From Actinoplanes palleronii (GTDB lineage: Bacteria > Actinomycetota > Actinomycetes > Mycobacteriales > Micromonosporaceae), in the NCBI RefSeq assembly GCF_016862315.1, contig NZ_BOMS01000048.1, forward strand, positions 28,823 through 92,822: a stretch of DNA of 64,000 nucleotides, read 5' to 3'. The notes beneath the pieces were generated by a model. The model did no database searches. It saw only the letters and a program-made list of their open reading frames with translations, and was not told the DNA's origin. Below are positions 21,012-29,435 of the stretch, piece after piece. Position 1 is the first letter of the stretch; each line of letters starts with the position of its first letter. The translations under genes were made by a program, and so were the position numbers.

Positions 21012-22280
21012 ATGTCCCGACGCACACTCGCACCCCTGACCGCGGCCCTCGCCGCCCTGGCGACGGCCGCCGCGATGCTCACCGGCGTCCTCGGCGCCAC
21101 CACAGCGGCCGCGGCACCGGCCGGCACCACGGCGGCCACGGCCGGCTGCGGCAAGGCCCCGACGCTGACCAGCGGCACCCGCACCATCCGCAGCGGCGGC
21201 CAGAACCGCACCTACATCCTGCGGGTGCCGGACGGCTACGACCGCTCCCGCCCGTACAAATTGATCTTCGCCTTCCACTGGCTCAACGGCACCGCGACCG
21301 ACGTCGCCACCGGCGGCGCGGCCGGCGCCACCTGGGCCTACTACGGCCAGCAGCGACTGTCGGACAACAGCGCGATCCTGGTCGCGCCGCAGGGCATCGA
21401 CAACGGCTGGGCGAACACCGGCGGCCGCGACCTGACCCTGGTCGACGACCTGACCGCGCTGATCGAGGGCGACCTGTGCGTGGACACCTCGCAGCTGTTC
21501 GCGCTGGGCTGGAGTTACGGCGGCGCGATGAGCTACGCCGTCGCCTGCGCCCGCCCGGCGGTGTTCCGGGCCGTCGCGGTGCTCTCCGGCGCGAACCTGA
21601 GCGGCTGCTCCGGCGGCACCCAGCCGGTGGCGTACCTGGGGATCCACGGCACTCACGACAGCGTGCTGGACATCTCGCTCGGCCGGGGCGTGCGGGACAC
21701 CTTCGTCCGCGCCAACGGGTGTGCCGCCCGGAGTCCGGCCGAGCCGGCCCGGGGCAGCCTGACGCACATCGTCACCGACTACACCGGGTGCCGGGCCGGC
21801 TATCCGGTGCGCTGGGCCGCCTTCGACGGCGACCACACCCCGGAGCCGGTGGACGGGTCGACGAGCACGAACGGAGCGCGCACCTGGACCGGCGGCGAGA
21901 TCTGGAGCTTCTTCGCCCAGCTGCCCAGCACGACGCCGTCGTCACCGACGCCGTCGACGACCCCCTCCACCACACCCAGCAGCGGCTGCGCCACCGCGTA
22001 CCGGGTGGTCAACAGCTGGCAGGGCGGTTTCCAGGCGGAGATCACCGTGTCGAACACCGGGACGGCAGCCGTCACCGGGTGGCGGGTGAGCTGGACGCCG
22101 CCGGCCGGGCAGGCGGTCAGCCAGGTCTGGAACGGCTCGCTGACCAGCACCGGCGGGACCGTCACCGTCACCAACGCGACCTACAACGGGTCGGTGGCGC
22201 CCGGCGCGAGCGTGACCTTCGGCCTGCTCGCCACCGGCGACGCGGCCACCACCCCGCCTCTGACCTGTGCCGTGAGTTGA
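21012..22280 (+). CDS. Secreted CE1-type feruloyl/acetyl xylan esterase with CBM2
   Basis: A 422-residue protein. The signal peptide (about 1-36) is followed by an alpha/beta hydrolase of the CE1/polyhydroxybutyrate depolymerase-like group (about 45-300). The oxyanion region is FAFHWLNGT, the nucleophile elbow GWSYGG, and the catalytic His probably that of FDGDHTPEP. After a Ser/Pro/Thr linker comes CBM2 (about 325-422; SWQGGFQAEITVSN). It is closest in style to secreted feruloyl esterases of actinomycetes; acetyl esterase activity is the alternative. A site with GAGAAGGG lies upstream. It is the second gene of the operon and is followed after 5 bp by another CE1 gene. Confidence 0.85.
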   Translation: MSRRTLAPLTAALAALATAAAMLTGVLGATTAAAAPAGTTAATAGCGKAPTLTSGTRTIRSGGQNRTYILRVPDGYDRSRPYKLIFAFHWLNGTATDVATGGAAGATWAYYGQQRLSDNSAILVAPQGIDNGWANTGGRDLTLVDDLTALIEGDLCVDTSQLFALGWSYGGAMSYAVACARPAVFRAVAVLSGANLSGCSGGTQPVAYLGIHGTHDSVLDISLGRGVRDTFVRANGCAARSPAEPARGSLTHIVTDYTGCRAGYPVRWAAFDGDHTPEPVDGSTSTNGARTWTGGEIWSFFAQLPSTTPSSPTPSTTPSTTPSSGCATAYRVVNSWQGGFQAEITVSNTGTAAVTGWRVSWTPPAGQAVSQVWNGSLTSTGGTVTVTNATYNGSVAPGASVTFGLLATGDAATTPPLTCAVS

Positions 22281-22285
22281 GTCGC

Positions 22286-23599
22286 ATGAAACCGATGGTG
22301 CGCACCGCCCTCGTCGCGGCTCTGTCCCTGCTGATCGGCGCCGCCGGACTGGTCGTCGCCCGGCCCGCCGCGGCCGCCTCGCTGGTCCCGGTGACCGGCT
22401 TCGGCGCCAACCCGACGAACCTGAAGATGTACACCTACGTACCCGACCGGGTGGCGGCCACGCCGGCGCTGCTCGTGCTCGTGCACTACTGCGGCGGTTC
22501 CGCCGGCGCGATCGCCGGCGGCAACGGCAAGGACTTCCTCACCGCGGCCGACCGGTACGGCTTCGTCGTGGTGCTGCCCGAGGCCACCCGCAGCGAGAAG
22601 TGTTTCGACGTGTCCAGCCCGCAGGCGCTGCGCCGCGACGGCGGCAGCGACTCCACCGGCATCATGTCCATGGTCAGCTGGGCACGGGCCCGATACCACG
22701 TGGACAGTGCGCGGATCGTGGTCAGCGGCTTCTCCTCCGGCGCCATGATGACCACGGTGCTCGCCGCGCAGTACCCGGACGTGTTCGCCGCCGCGTCGGC
22801 CTTCTCCGGTGTGCCGGCCGGCTGCTTCGCCACCACCAACGGCTCGCTCTGGAACAGCACCTGCTCCGGCGGCAACCTGATCAAGACGGCACGGCAGTGG
22901 GGCGACCAGGCCCGCGCGATGTATCCCGGCTACACCGGCCGGTACCCGCGGATCCAGCTGTGGCACGGCACCACCGACACCACCCTCGCCTACCCGAACT
23001 TCGGCGAGGAGATCAAGCAGTGGACCGACCTGCACGGCCTCGGGCCGAACCCGGCCTTCACCGATCACCCGCAGTCGTCCTGGACCCGCACCCGGTACGG
23101 CGCGACCGGCACCCAGGCCACCGTCGAGGGGGTGAGCATCGCCGGGGTCGGGCACCAGCTCCCGCAGACCGGGCAGCTCGGCTACGCGGTGTCCTTCCTC
23201 GGGCTGGACGGCACCACCGGCACGCCGTCGACCAGCCCGTCGAGCAGCCCGCCGAGCACGCCGCCGAGCAGCCCGCCGGCCACCGGGGCCTGCCGGGTCG
23301 CGACGTCGATCAGCGCGTGGAGCAGCGGGCTGACCGCGGACCTGACCATCACCAACACCGGCGCCACCGCGATCACCGGCTGGACGCTGGACTTCACCCT
23401 GCCGGCCGGGCAGAGCATCACCAGCGGCTGGAACGCCACCTATGCGCCGGCCACCGGCCGGGTGAGTGCCACGAACGTCTCCTACAACGCCGTCATCCCG
23501 GCGAACGGGTCGATCAGCATCGGGTTCCAGGCCGGACACACCGGCGCGGTGGGCGCGCCCACCGGCTTCGCGCTCAACGGCACCGCCTGCGGTGGCTGA
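22286..23599 (+). CDS. Secreted CE1-type acetyl xylan/feruloyl esterase with CBM2
   Basis: The start is ATG 22286 (MKPMVRTALVAAL), 5 bp after the upstream stop; ATG 22295 is possible. Of 437 residues, 1 to about 36 are the signal, about 38-310 an alpha/beta hydrolase of the CE1 family (LVLVHYCGGSAG, nucleophile elbow GFSSGAMM, WHGTTDTT, and His in GVGHQLP), then a Pro/Ser/Thr linker, then CBM2 (about 335-437; AWSSGLTADLTITN, GWTLDFTLPAG). It resembles the catalytic domains of CE1 acetyl xylan esterases. With the gene before it, this gives the operon two esterases of the same fold but low similarity, probably one for ferulate and one for acetate. Confidence 0.88.
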   Translation: MKPMVRTALVAALSLLIGAAGLVVARPAAAASLVPVTGFGANPTNLKMYTYVPDRVAATPALLVLVHYCGGSAGAIAGGNGKDFLTAADRYGFVVVLPEATRSEKCFDVSSPQALRRDGGSDSTGIMSMVSWARARYHVDSARIVVSGFSSGAMMTTVLAAQYPDVFAAASAFSGVPAGCFATTNGSLWNSTCSGGNLIKTARQWGDQARAMYPGYTGRYPRIQLWHGTTDTTLAYPNFGEEIKQWTDLHGLGPNPAFTDHPQSSWTRTRYGATGTQATVEGVSIAGVGHQLPQTGQLGYAVSFLGLDGTTGTPSTSPSSSPPSTPPSSPPATGACRVATSISAWSSGLTADLTITNTGATAITGWTLDFTLPAGQSITSGWNATYAPATGRVSATNVSYNAVIPANGSISIGFQAGHTGAVGAPTGFALNGTACGG

Positions 23600-23618
23600 C
23601 CGGCGCGCGCCGGTGCTT

Positions 23619-23663
23619 CGTAACTTTCGGAGACGGTCGTACCATCAAGAATTTTAGAAATTC
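23619..23663. promoter_or_regulatory. CGTAACTTTCG box and AT-rich palindrome
   Basis: CGTAACTTTCG (23619-23629) is one base from the CGAAACTTTCG box at 27188. GAATTT-TAG-AAATTC (23649-23663) is a perfect palindrome, striking in DNA this rich in GC. Both lie upstream of the GH43 beta-xylosidase and just past the CE1 operon. They are probably operator sites. Confidence 0.4.
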
Positions 23664-23687
23664 GAACGACGGCGAACCTCCATGACA

Positions 23688-23730
23688 ATCCGGGCCACAG
23701 GCCGCCACCACCTGCGCCTATGGCCCGGAT
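23688..23730 (+). terminator. Hairpin terminator after the GH10-CE1-CE1 operon
   Basis: A 15-bp stem with one mismatch (23688-23702 with 23716-23730) and a 13-base loop lies 88 bp after the CE1 stop and 50 bp before the next promoter. Confidence 0.6.
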
Positions 23731-23779
23731 CATGGCGGGTTGACCAAGATCGGTATTTCCGTTTTCATTCCGAGAGTTG

Positions 23780-23815
23780 TTGACAGCTCGTGGCCGGCAG
23801 GTAACGATCTCGCCA
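23780..23815 (+). promoter_or_regulatory. Promoter of GH43 beta-xylosidase, predicted leaderless transcript
   Basis: TTGACA (23780-23785) and TAACGA (23802-23807) are 16 bp apart. The start codon ATG 23815 falls 7-8 bases after the -10, where transcription should begin, and there is no ribosome site before it. A partial CGAGAGTT box (23771-23778) touches the -35. Confidence 0.65.
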
Positions 23816-25461
23816 TGACGGACCTCGATGGCCGCCCCATCGCCGAGACAGCCACCGCCGTGATCCGCAACCCGGTACTGCCGGGCTTCCATCCGGATCC
23901 CTCGATCCTGCGGGTCGGCGCCGACTACTACATCGCCACGTCGACCTTCGAGTGGTATCCGGGCGTGCGGGTGCACCACTCGACCGACCTGGTCTCCTGG
24001 CGGCCGCTCGGCGGTGTGCTGACCGAGCGGCGCCTGCTCGACCTGACCGGGACCGCCGACTCGTGCGGTGTCTGGGCGCCCAGCCTCACCTACGCCGACG
24101 GGCTGTTCCACCTGGTCTACACGGACGTGGCGACGTTTGCCGGCGGCTACTGGGATCCGCAGAACTACCTGGTCACCGCGCCGAGCATGGCCGGGCCCTG
24201 GTCGGATCCGGTGGTGCTGCACGGCCGCGGGTTCGACGCCTCGCTGTTCCACGACGAGGACGGCACAACCTGGATGCTGTCGATGCGCGCCGACTGGCGC
24301 CCCGGACGCAACCGGTTCGCCGGCATCTCCGCGCAGCGATACGACCGCCGGCATCGCCGCCTGACCGGTCCGGAACATGTCATCTTCGAAGGCACCGACG
24401 CCGGGCTCACCGAGGCGCCCAACATCTACCACAAGGACGGTTGGTACTACCTGGTCACCGCGGAGGGCGGCACCACCTGGACGCATCAGGTCACCGTCGC
24501 CCGCTCCCGGCAGCTGCTCGGCGACTACCAGGTGGATCCGGCCGGCCCGCTGCTGACCTCGGCCGGGCGGCCTGACCTGGCGCTGCAGAAGGCCGGGCAC
24601 GGAAGTCTCGTGCAGACCCCGGCCGGCGAGTGGTACCTGGCGCACCTGGTCGGCCGGCCGTATGCGCCGAGCGACCGGTGTGTGCTCGGCCGCGAGACCG
24701 CCCTGCAGCAGGTGGACTGGCCGACCGGCGCGTGGCCGCGGATCCGCGACAGTGTCCCGGCCGAGCAGGTCGCGGCACCCTCCGGCACCGCCGTGACGTC
24801 CGGGCCGCCGGCCCCACAGACCGACAAAGATCACTTCGAGGGTACGACGTTGAGCGCCGACTGGTCGACGCTGCGGCGCCCTGCCGCACCGGACTGGGTG
24901 GATCTGGCCGCCCGGCCGTCGCACCTGCGGATCCACGGTGGCCAGTCGCCGATGGCGCGGCACCGGCCGAGCCTGGTGGCCCGCCGGGTGACCGCGCGGC
25001 GCTGCACGTTCGAGGCGACGTGCGAGTCCGAGCCCCGCAGCTTCCGGCAACTGGCCGGGATCACCGCGTACTACAACTCCCGCAACTGGTACTACCTGCA
25101 CATGACCGCCGACGACGACGGCGGTGTGGTGCTCGACGTGCTGGCCTGCGACAGCGGGCGGGTCACCACGGTGCAGGACGTACGGGTCCCGCTCGGCGCG
25201 GTCCGCCGGGTGGGCCTGCGCGCCCGGCTGGACGGCCCGGCCCTGACCTTCGCCTGGACCACCGAGCCCGGATCCGGCTGGCACGAGGTGGGCCGGACCT
25301 TCGACGCCACCACCCTGTCCGACGAGTACGCAGCGACGGCGGCGCCCGGTGAGCCCGAGGCCTGGGGCTTCACCGGCGCCTTCGTCGGGCTCTGGGTGCA
25401 GGACCTGGGCGCCGAGGGCGGCTACGCCGACTTCGACCAGGCCACCTACCGCACCGACTGA
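23815..25461 (+). CDS. Cytoplasmic GH43 beta-xylosidase
   Basis: The start is ATG 23815 (MTDLDGRPIAET), not the upstream in-frame candidate, because the promoter -10 lies directly before it and family members begin close to NPVLPGFHPDPSIL. The product is 548 residues with no signal peptide, so it acts inside the cell. The GH43 propeller fills about 15-320: base Asp in HPDPSIL, pKa-modulating Asp in GFDASLFHDEDG, acid Glu in LTEAPNIYH. A C-terminal beta-sandwich (about 345-548) closes the active site in this subfamily. It releases xylose from imported xylo-oligosaccharides and may also take arabinosides. It converges on the GH51 gene with a 14-bp gap. Confidence 0.93.
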   Translation: MTDLDGRPIAETATAVIRNPVLPGFHPDPSILRVGADYYIATSTFEWYPGVRVHHSTDLVSWRPLGGVLTERRLLDLTGTADSCGVWAPSLTYADGLFHLVYTDVATFAGGYWDPQNYLVTAPSMAGPWSDPVVLHGRGFDASLFHDEDGTTWMLSMRADWRPGRNRFAGISAQRYDRRHRRLTGPEHVIFEGTDAGLTEAPNIYHKDGWYYLVTAEGGTTWTHQVTVARSRQLLGDYQVDPAGPLLTSAGRPDLALQKAGHGSLVQTPAGEWYLAHLVGRPYAPSDRCVLGRETALQQVDWPTGAWPRIRDSVPAEQVAAPSGTAVTSGPPAPQTDKDHFEGTTLSADWSTLRRPAAPDWVDLAARPSHLRIHGGQSPMARHRPSLVARRVTARRCTFEATCESEPRSFRQLAGITAYYNSRNWYYLHMTADDDGGVVLDVLACDSGRVTTVQDVRVPLGAVRRVGLRARLDGPALTFAWTTEPGSGWHEVGRTFDATTLSDEYAATAAPGEPEAWGFTGAFVGLWVQDLGAEGGYADFDQATYRTD

Positions 25462-25475
25462 CCTCCCCGACCGGC

Positions 25476-26996
25476 CTACAGCCCGGCGCTGACGGTCACG
25501 AACGCGTGGGCCGGCAGGTGCACCCGCAGCGTCCCGCCGTCCACCGTCACCCCGTCGTACGCCCGCGGCGCCACCACCGCGGGCGCCTGCGGCGTGTTGT
25601 GGTCCTGCAGCGCCACCGCCGTCAGGATCAGGGCAGCCACGTCGCCGGCCGTGCCACCGCGCAGGTCGATCTCCACGTCGACGGCGGACGTGGCGTCGAG
25701 GTTCGACAGTGACACGAGCAGGCGGCCGTCCTTGCGGCTGGCCGACATCGAGACGGTCGTCAGCGTCGCGTCGCCGACCGGCCGCGACGGCAGCGCCGTA
25801 CGGAAATCGACCCGCAGCGACGTCGCGTCCTGGTGCCCGCGGTTCATCCGGAACACGTGGTAGGTGGGTGTGAGGACCATGGCCTTCGAGTCCGGGTCGG
25901 TGAGGATCATGGCCTGCAGCACGTTCACCGTCTGCGCGATGTTGGCCATCACGAGGCGGTCGGCGTGCCGGTGGAAGACGTCGAAGTGCACGCTCGCCAC
26001 CAGGGCGTCGCGCAGCGTGTTCTGCTGGTACAGAAAGCCCGGGTTCGTGTCGCGGGCCACGTCGAACCAGGTGCCCCACTCGTCGAGGACCAGCCCGACG
26101 CTCTTGTTCGGGTCGTAGCAGTCCAGCACGGCCGTGTGCCCGGCGAGCAGCTGCTCGATGCGGGCCGCGGCGGCCATCGTCGTGTAGTACTCGCCGGTGT
26201 CGAAGACCGTGGCCGAGCCCTTCTCCTCCCAGGTGGGCCCGGTGACCGTGTAGTAGTGCACGGACACCGCGTGGAAGGCCGTGCTGCGCACGTGCTGGCA
26301 GCCCAGGTGCCCGAGCTGTTTCATCAGGCTCTCGGTCCAGGCGTAGTCGTCGGCGTTGGCGCCCGCGGCGATCTTGTAGAGCTGGTTGTCGCCGTAGTCG
26401 CGGCAGTAGGTGCCGTAGCGGCGGGCCTCCTGCGCGTAGTGCTCGGCGGTCATGTTGCCGCCGCAGCCCCACGCCTCGTTGCCCAGGCCCCAGAACCGCA
26501 CCGGCCACGGCTCGGACCGGCCGTTGGCGGCGCGGAGCCGGGCCATCGGCGAGTCACCGGCGCGGGTCAGGTACTCCACCCATTCGCTCATCTCCCGCAC
26601 CGTGCCGGAACCGACATTGCCACTGATGTACGGCTCGGCGCCGAGCAGCTCGCAGAGGGCCATGAACTCGTGGGTGCCGAAGTGGTTGTTCTCCTCGACG
26701 CCGCCCCAGTGGGTGTTGACCATGACCGGCCGCTCGTCCTTGGGTCCGATGCCGTCGCGCCAGTGGTACTCGTCGGCGAAGCACCCGCCCGGCCAGCGCA
26801 GGTTCGGGATGTCCAGGGCGCGCAGCGCGTCGACCACGTCGAGGCGGATGCCGCCCTCGTGCGGGATGTCGGAGTCCTCGCCGACGTAGAAACCGCCGTA
26901 GATGCAGCGGCCCAGGTGCTCGGCGAAATGCCCGTAGACGTGCCGGTTGATCCGTGGTCCGTCGAGGTCCACGTTGATGACGGCTTGGATGATCAT
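25476..26996 (-). CDS. Cytoplasmic GH51 alpha-L-arabinofuranosidase
   Basis: The start is ATG 26996 ([13 protein letters not shown]), with CAGGA just before it; the longer frame has no supporting site and would add 35 non-family residues. The product is 506 residues, the normal size for bacterial GH51, and no signal peptide is seen. The acid/base Glu lies in [12 protein letters not shown] and the nucleophile Glu in [17 protein letters not shown] and RWPGGCFAD are further family motifs. It removes arabinose from imported arabino- or arabinoxylo-oligosaccharides. It is divergent from the ABC importer across a 223-bp region full of operator-like sites, which links uptake and intracellular cleavage. 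Confidence 0.95.
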   Translation of the reverse strand: MIIQAVINVDLDGPRINRHVYGHFAEHLGRCIYGGFYVGEDSDIPHEGGIRLDVVDALRALDIPNLRWPGGCFADEYHWRDGIGPKDERPVMVNTHWGGVEENNHFGTHEFMALCELLGAEPYISGNVGSGTVREMSEWVEYLTRAGDSPMARLRAANGRSEPWPVRFWGLGNEAWGCGGNMTAEHYAQEARRYGTYCRDYGDNQLYKIAAGANADDYAWTESLMKQLGHLGCQHVRSTAFHAVSVHYYTVTGPTWEEKGSATVFDTGEYYTTMAAAARIEQLLAGHTAVLDCYDPNKSVGLVLDEWGTWFDVARDTNPGFLYQQNTLRDALVASVHFDVFHRHADRLVMANIAQTVNVLQAMILTDPDSKAMVLTPTYHVFRMNRGHQDATSLRVDFRTALPSRPVGDATLTTVSMSASRKDGRLLVSLSNLDATSAVDVEIDLRGGTAGDVAALILTAVALQDHNTPQAPAVVAPRAYDGVTVDGGTLRVHLPAHAFVTVSAGL

Positions 26997-27011
26997 AGGT
27001 TCCTGTTTCTC

Positions 27012-27043
27012 CGAGAGTTTCGGTAAAAATCTCGCAAGTTTTG
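27012..27043 (-). promoter_or_regulatory. Two phased CGAGAGTTTCG-type operators before GH51
   Basis: CGAGAGTTTCG (27012-27022) and a weaker CGCAAGTTTTG (27033-27043) start 21 bp apart, two helical turns. The nearer one is 16 bp before the GH51 start codon, where a bound repressor would block transcription. Confidence 0.55.
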
Positions 27044-27133
27044 GCACTAACCCATGCGGCATCGCCGGTGATCTTCCCGCGTCAGATCGGCGAAAAAACA
27101 CCCGGTACTCACGGCATCGGTCTGATCACCATC

Positions 27134-27161
27134 TTGACATCGCTATGACTTGGTTCATAGT
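27134..27161 (+). promoter_or_regulatory. Promoter of the ABC importer operon
   Basis: A perfect TTGACA (27134-27139) and CATAGT (27156-27161) are 16 bp apart. The expected start point is near 27168. Confidence 0.65.
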
Positions 27162-27187
27162 TTGAGCGCCACATTCCGGAAACATTC

Positions 27188-27198
27188 CGAAACTTTCG
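27188..27198 (+). promoter_or_regulatory. CGAAACTTTCG operator of the ABC importer operon
   Basis: A near-perfect palindrome lies about 20 bases after the predicted transcription start and 22 bp before ATG 27220. It resembles the CGAA-N-TTCG repeats reported for BxlR-type repressors of the Streptomyces bxlEFGA cluster. It is preceded by TTCCGGAA (27174-27181). No LacI-family gene is in the window, so the regulator must be encoded elsewhere. Confidence 0.65.
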
Positions 27199-27219
27199 CT
27201 ACCGAAGAGGTGGGCTTTC

Positions 27220-28509
27220 ATGAGACCCAACAAGACCCTGGCCGTCGTGGTGGCGATGGCGATGAGCACGCTGGGCATGGCCGCCTGCTCGGGCGACGAC
27301 GACAGCAGCTCCGGATCGGGCGGCACCGTCGAGATGGACCTGTGGCAGAACTCCACCACCGGTCCGGGCAAGGCGTTCTGGGAGAAGGCGGTCGCCGACT
27401 TCCAGACCGCCCACCCGACCGTCAAGATCAAGGTCCAGTCGATCCAGAACGAGGACCTGGACGGCAAGCTGCAGACCGCGCTGAACTCCGGTTCCGCGCC
27501 GGACATCTTCCTGCAGCGCGGTGGCGGAAAGATGGCCGCGATGGTGGAGGCCGGTCAGCTCAAGGACATCACCGGTGACATCACCGACGCGACCAAGCAG
27601 GCGGTGGGCGAGGCCAGCCTCAAGACCGGGCAGATCGACGGCAAGGCGTACGCGGTGCCGGTCTCGATCCTGCCGGGCGGTTTCTGGTACAGCAAGGACC
27701 TGTTCCAGAAGGCCGGTGTCACCACGACACCCACCACGCTGGCGGATCTCACCACCGCGGTGGGCAAGCTCAAGGCCAACGGCACGCCGATCGCCCTCGG
27801 CGCCAAGGACGCGTGGCCGGCCGCGCACTGGTACTACTTCCTCGCGCTGCGGGCCTGCAGCCAGGCCGCGCTCGACACCGCCGCCAAGGACAAGAACTTC
27901 ACCGACCCGTGCTGGACCAAGGCCGGCGAGGACCTCAAGGCGTTCGCCGACACCAAGCCGTTCAACGACGGCTTCCTGACCACCTCGGCGCAGCAGGGCG
28001 CGGGCAGCTCGGCGGGCCTGGTGGCCAACCACAAGGCCAGCATGGAACTGATGGGCACCTGGGACCCGGGTGTGATCGCCTCGCTGACCAAGGACACCAA
28101 GCCGCTGCCCGACCTGGGCTTCTTCCCCTTCCCCGCGGTGCCCGGCGGGCAGGGTGACCCGGCCGCGGTGATGGGCGGCACGGACGGCTACTCCTGCTCG
28201 GCCCAGGCGCCGAAGGAGTGCACCGACTTCCTCAACTACATCCTGACCGCGGACGTGCAGCAGGCCTACTACAAGGCCTTCAACTCGCTGCCGGTCAACA
28301 AGCAGGCGCAGGGCACCATCACCGAGGACTACCTCAAGGCGGTTCTCGACGCCTACAACAAGGCACCGTACGTCTCGCAGTGGCTCGACACGGTCTACGG
28401 CCAGAACGTCGGCAACGCGCTCAACGTCGGCGTCGTGAACCTGCTCGCCGGCAAGGGTGACGTCGCCGGGATCATCAAGGCCGTCAACGACGCGGCCAAG
28501 AAGGGCTGA
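27220..28509 (+). CDS. Sugar ABC transporter substrate-binding lipoprotein (BxlE-like)
   Basis: A 429-residue protein. The lipoprotein signal has a lipobox ending at Cys in LGMAACSG (near residue 23), followed by an acidic/Ser-rich spacer. The rest is a family 1 extracellular solute-binding protein (WQNSTTGPGKAFWEKAVADF, SAPDIFLQRGGG, GGFWYSKDLFQKAG, MELMGTWDPG). Location beside GH43/GH51 genes and a BxlR-type operator point to xylo- or arabinoxylo-oligosaccharides as ligand. GAAGAGG precedes ATG 27220. It is followed 2 bp later by the first permease. Confidence 0.9.
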   Translation: MRPNKTLAVVVAMAMSTLGMAACSGDDDSSSGSGGTVEMDLWQNSTTGPGKAFWEKAVADFQTAHPTVKIKVQSIQNEDLDGKLQTALNSGSAPDIFLQRGGGKMAAMVEAGQLKDITGDITDATKQAVGEASLKTGQIDGKAYAVPVSILPGGFWYSKDLFQKAGVTTTPTTLADLTTAVGKLKANGTPIALGAKDAWPAAHWYYFLALRACSQAALDTAAKDKNFTDPCWTKAGEDLKAFADTKPFNDGFLTTSAQQGAGSSAGLVANHKASMELMGTWDPGVIASLTKDTKPLPDLGFFPFPAVPGGQGDPAAVMGGTDGYSCSAQAPKECTDFLNYILTADVQQAYYKAFNSLPVNKQAQGTITEDYLKAVLDAYNKAPYVSQWLDTVYGQNVGNALNVGVVNLLAGKGDVAGIIKAVNDAAKKG

Positions 28510-28511
28510 CG

Positions 28512-29432
28512 TTGCGTTCTCGCCGTCGCGGCATCGGCTGGGCCCAACGCCTGGAGATCGCCGCGCTGTCCGGCCCGGCGATCCTGATGTTCCTCGGCTT
28601 CGTGATCTTCCCGGTGCTGATGGCCGCCTACTACGGCTTCTACCGGTGGAAGGGCTTCGGCCCGCCGACCAACTTCGTCGGCCTCGACAACTACGTCACC
28701 ATCCTGCAGGACACCGCGTTCCGTGAGGCGCTCTGGCACAACGCCCTGATCGTCGTGCTCTCGCTGGTCCTGCAGGGCCCGATCGCGGTCGGTCTGGCCC
28801 TGCTGCTCAACCGGAAGATGCGGGGCCGGTCCGTCATCCGGGTGCTGATCTTCGTCCCGTACGTGATCGCCGAGGTCATCGTCGGGACGGCCTGGGCCCT
28901 GCTGCTGCAGACCAACGGAGCCGTCAACGACGTCCTGCGCTCGATCGGGCTCGGCGGGCTGACCGAGGACTGGCTGGCGAATCCGGCCCTCGCCATCTGG
29001 ACCCTGATGCTGATCCTGACCTGGAAGTACGTCGGCTTCGCGGTGATCCTGTTCCTGGCCGGCATGCAGAACATCCCGGAGGAGCTGGCCGAGGCGGCCG
29101 CGGTGGACGGCGCGTCGTACTGGCAGACCCAGCGCCGGATCACCCTGCCGCTGCTGGGACCGACCGTACGGATCTGGGCCTTCTTGTCGATCATCGGGGC
29201 GCTGCAGCTGTTCGACCTGGTCTACATCATCTGGGGCCAGTACGTCGCGTCGACGGCCGGCACCTCGACGATGGCGACATACATGGTCACCGAGGGCCGC
29301 AACGCGGGCAACTACGGGTACGGCAACGCGGTCGCGGTCGTCCTCTTCATCATCTCCATGATCATCGCGCTGCTCTACCAGCGTTTCGTGCTGCGCCGGG
29401 ACACCGACGGCGCGCTCACCGGAGGACGGTAG
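28512..29432 (+). CDS. Sugar ABC transporter permease 1 (BxlF-like)
   Basis: A 306-residue protein starting at TTG 28512, 2 bp after the binding-protein stop. TTG is an unusual start, but no better codon keeps the first membrane helix. Six membrane segments are visible, and the EAA loop reads EELAEAAAVDGASYWQTQRR, followed by ITLPLLGP, the site that contacts the ATPase. It belongs to the MalF-like permeases. It forms the importer channel with the next gene. Confidence 0.9.
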   Translation: MRSRRRGIGWAQRLEIAALSGPAILMFLGFVIFPVLMAAYYGFYRWKGFGPPTNFVGLDNYVTILQDTAFREALWHNALIVVLSLVLQGPIAVGLALLLNRKMRGRSVIRVLIFVPYVIAEVIVGTAWALLLQTNGAVNDVLRSIGLGGLTEDWLANPALAIWTLMLILTWKYVGFAVILFLAGMQNIPEELAEAAAVDGASYWQTQRRITLPLLGPTVRIWAFLSIIGALQLFDLVYIIWGQYVASTAGTSTMATYMVTEGRNAGNYGYGNAVAVVLFIISMIIALLYQRFVLRRDTDGALTGGR

Positions 29433-29435
29433 GAC

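Noticed and set aside
23482..26508. 1008-codon minus-strand frame over GH43 and GH51
   Set aside because: The product is low-complexity, while the true GH51 frame and the opposite GH43 frame carry all catalytic motifs.
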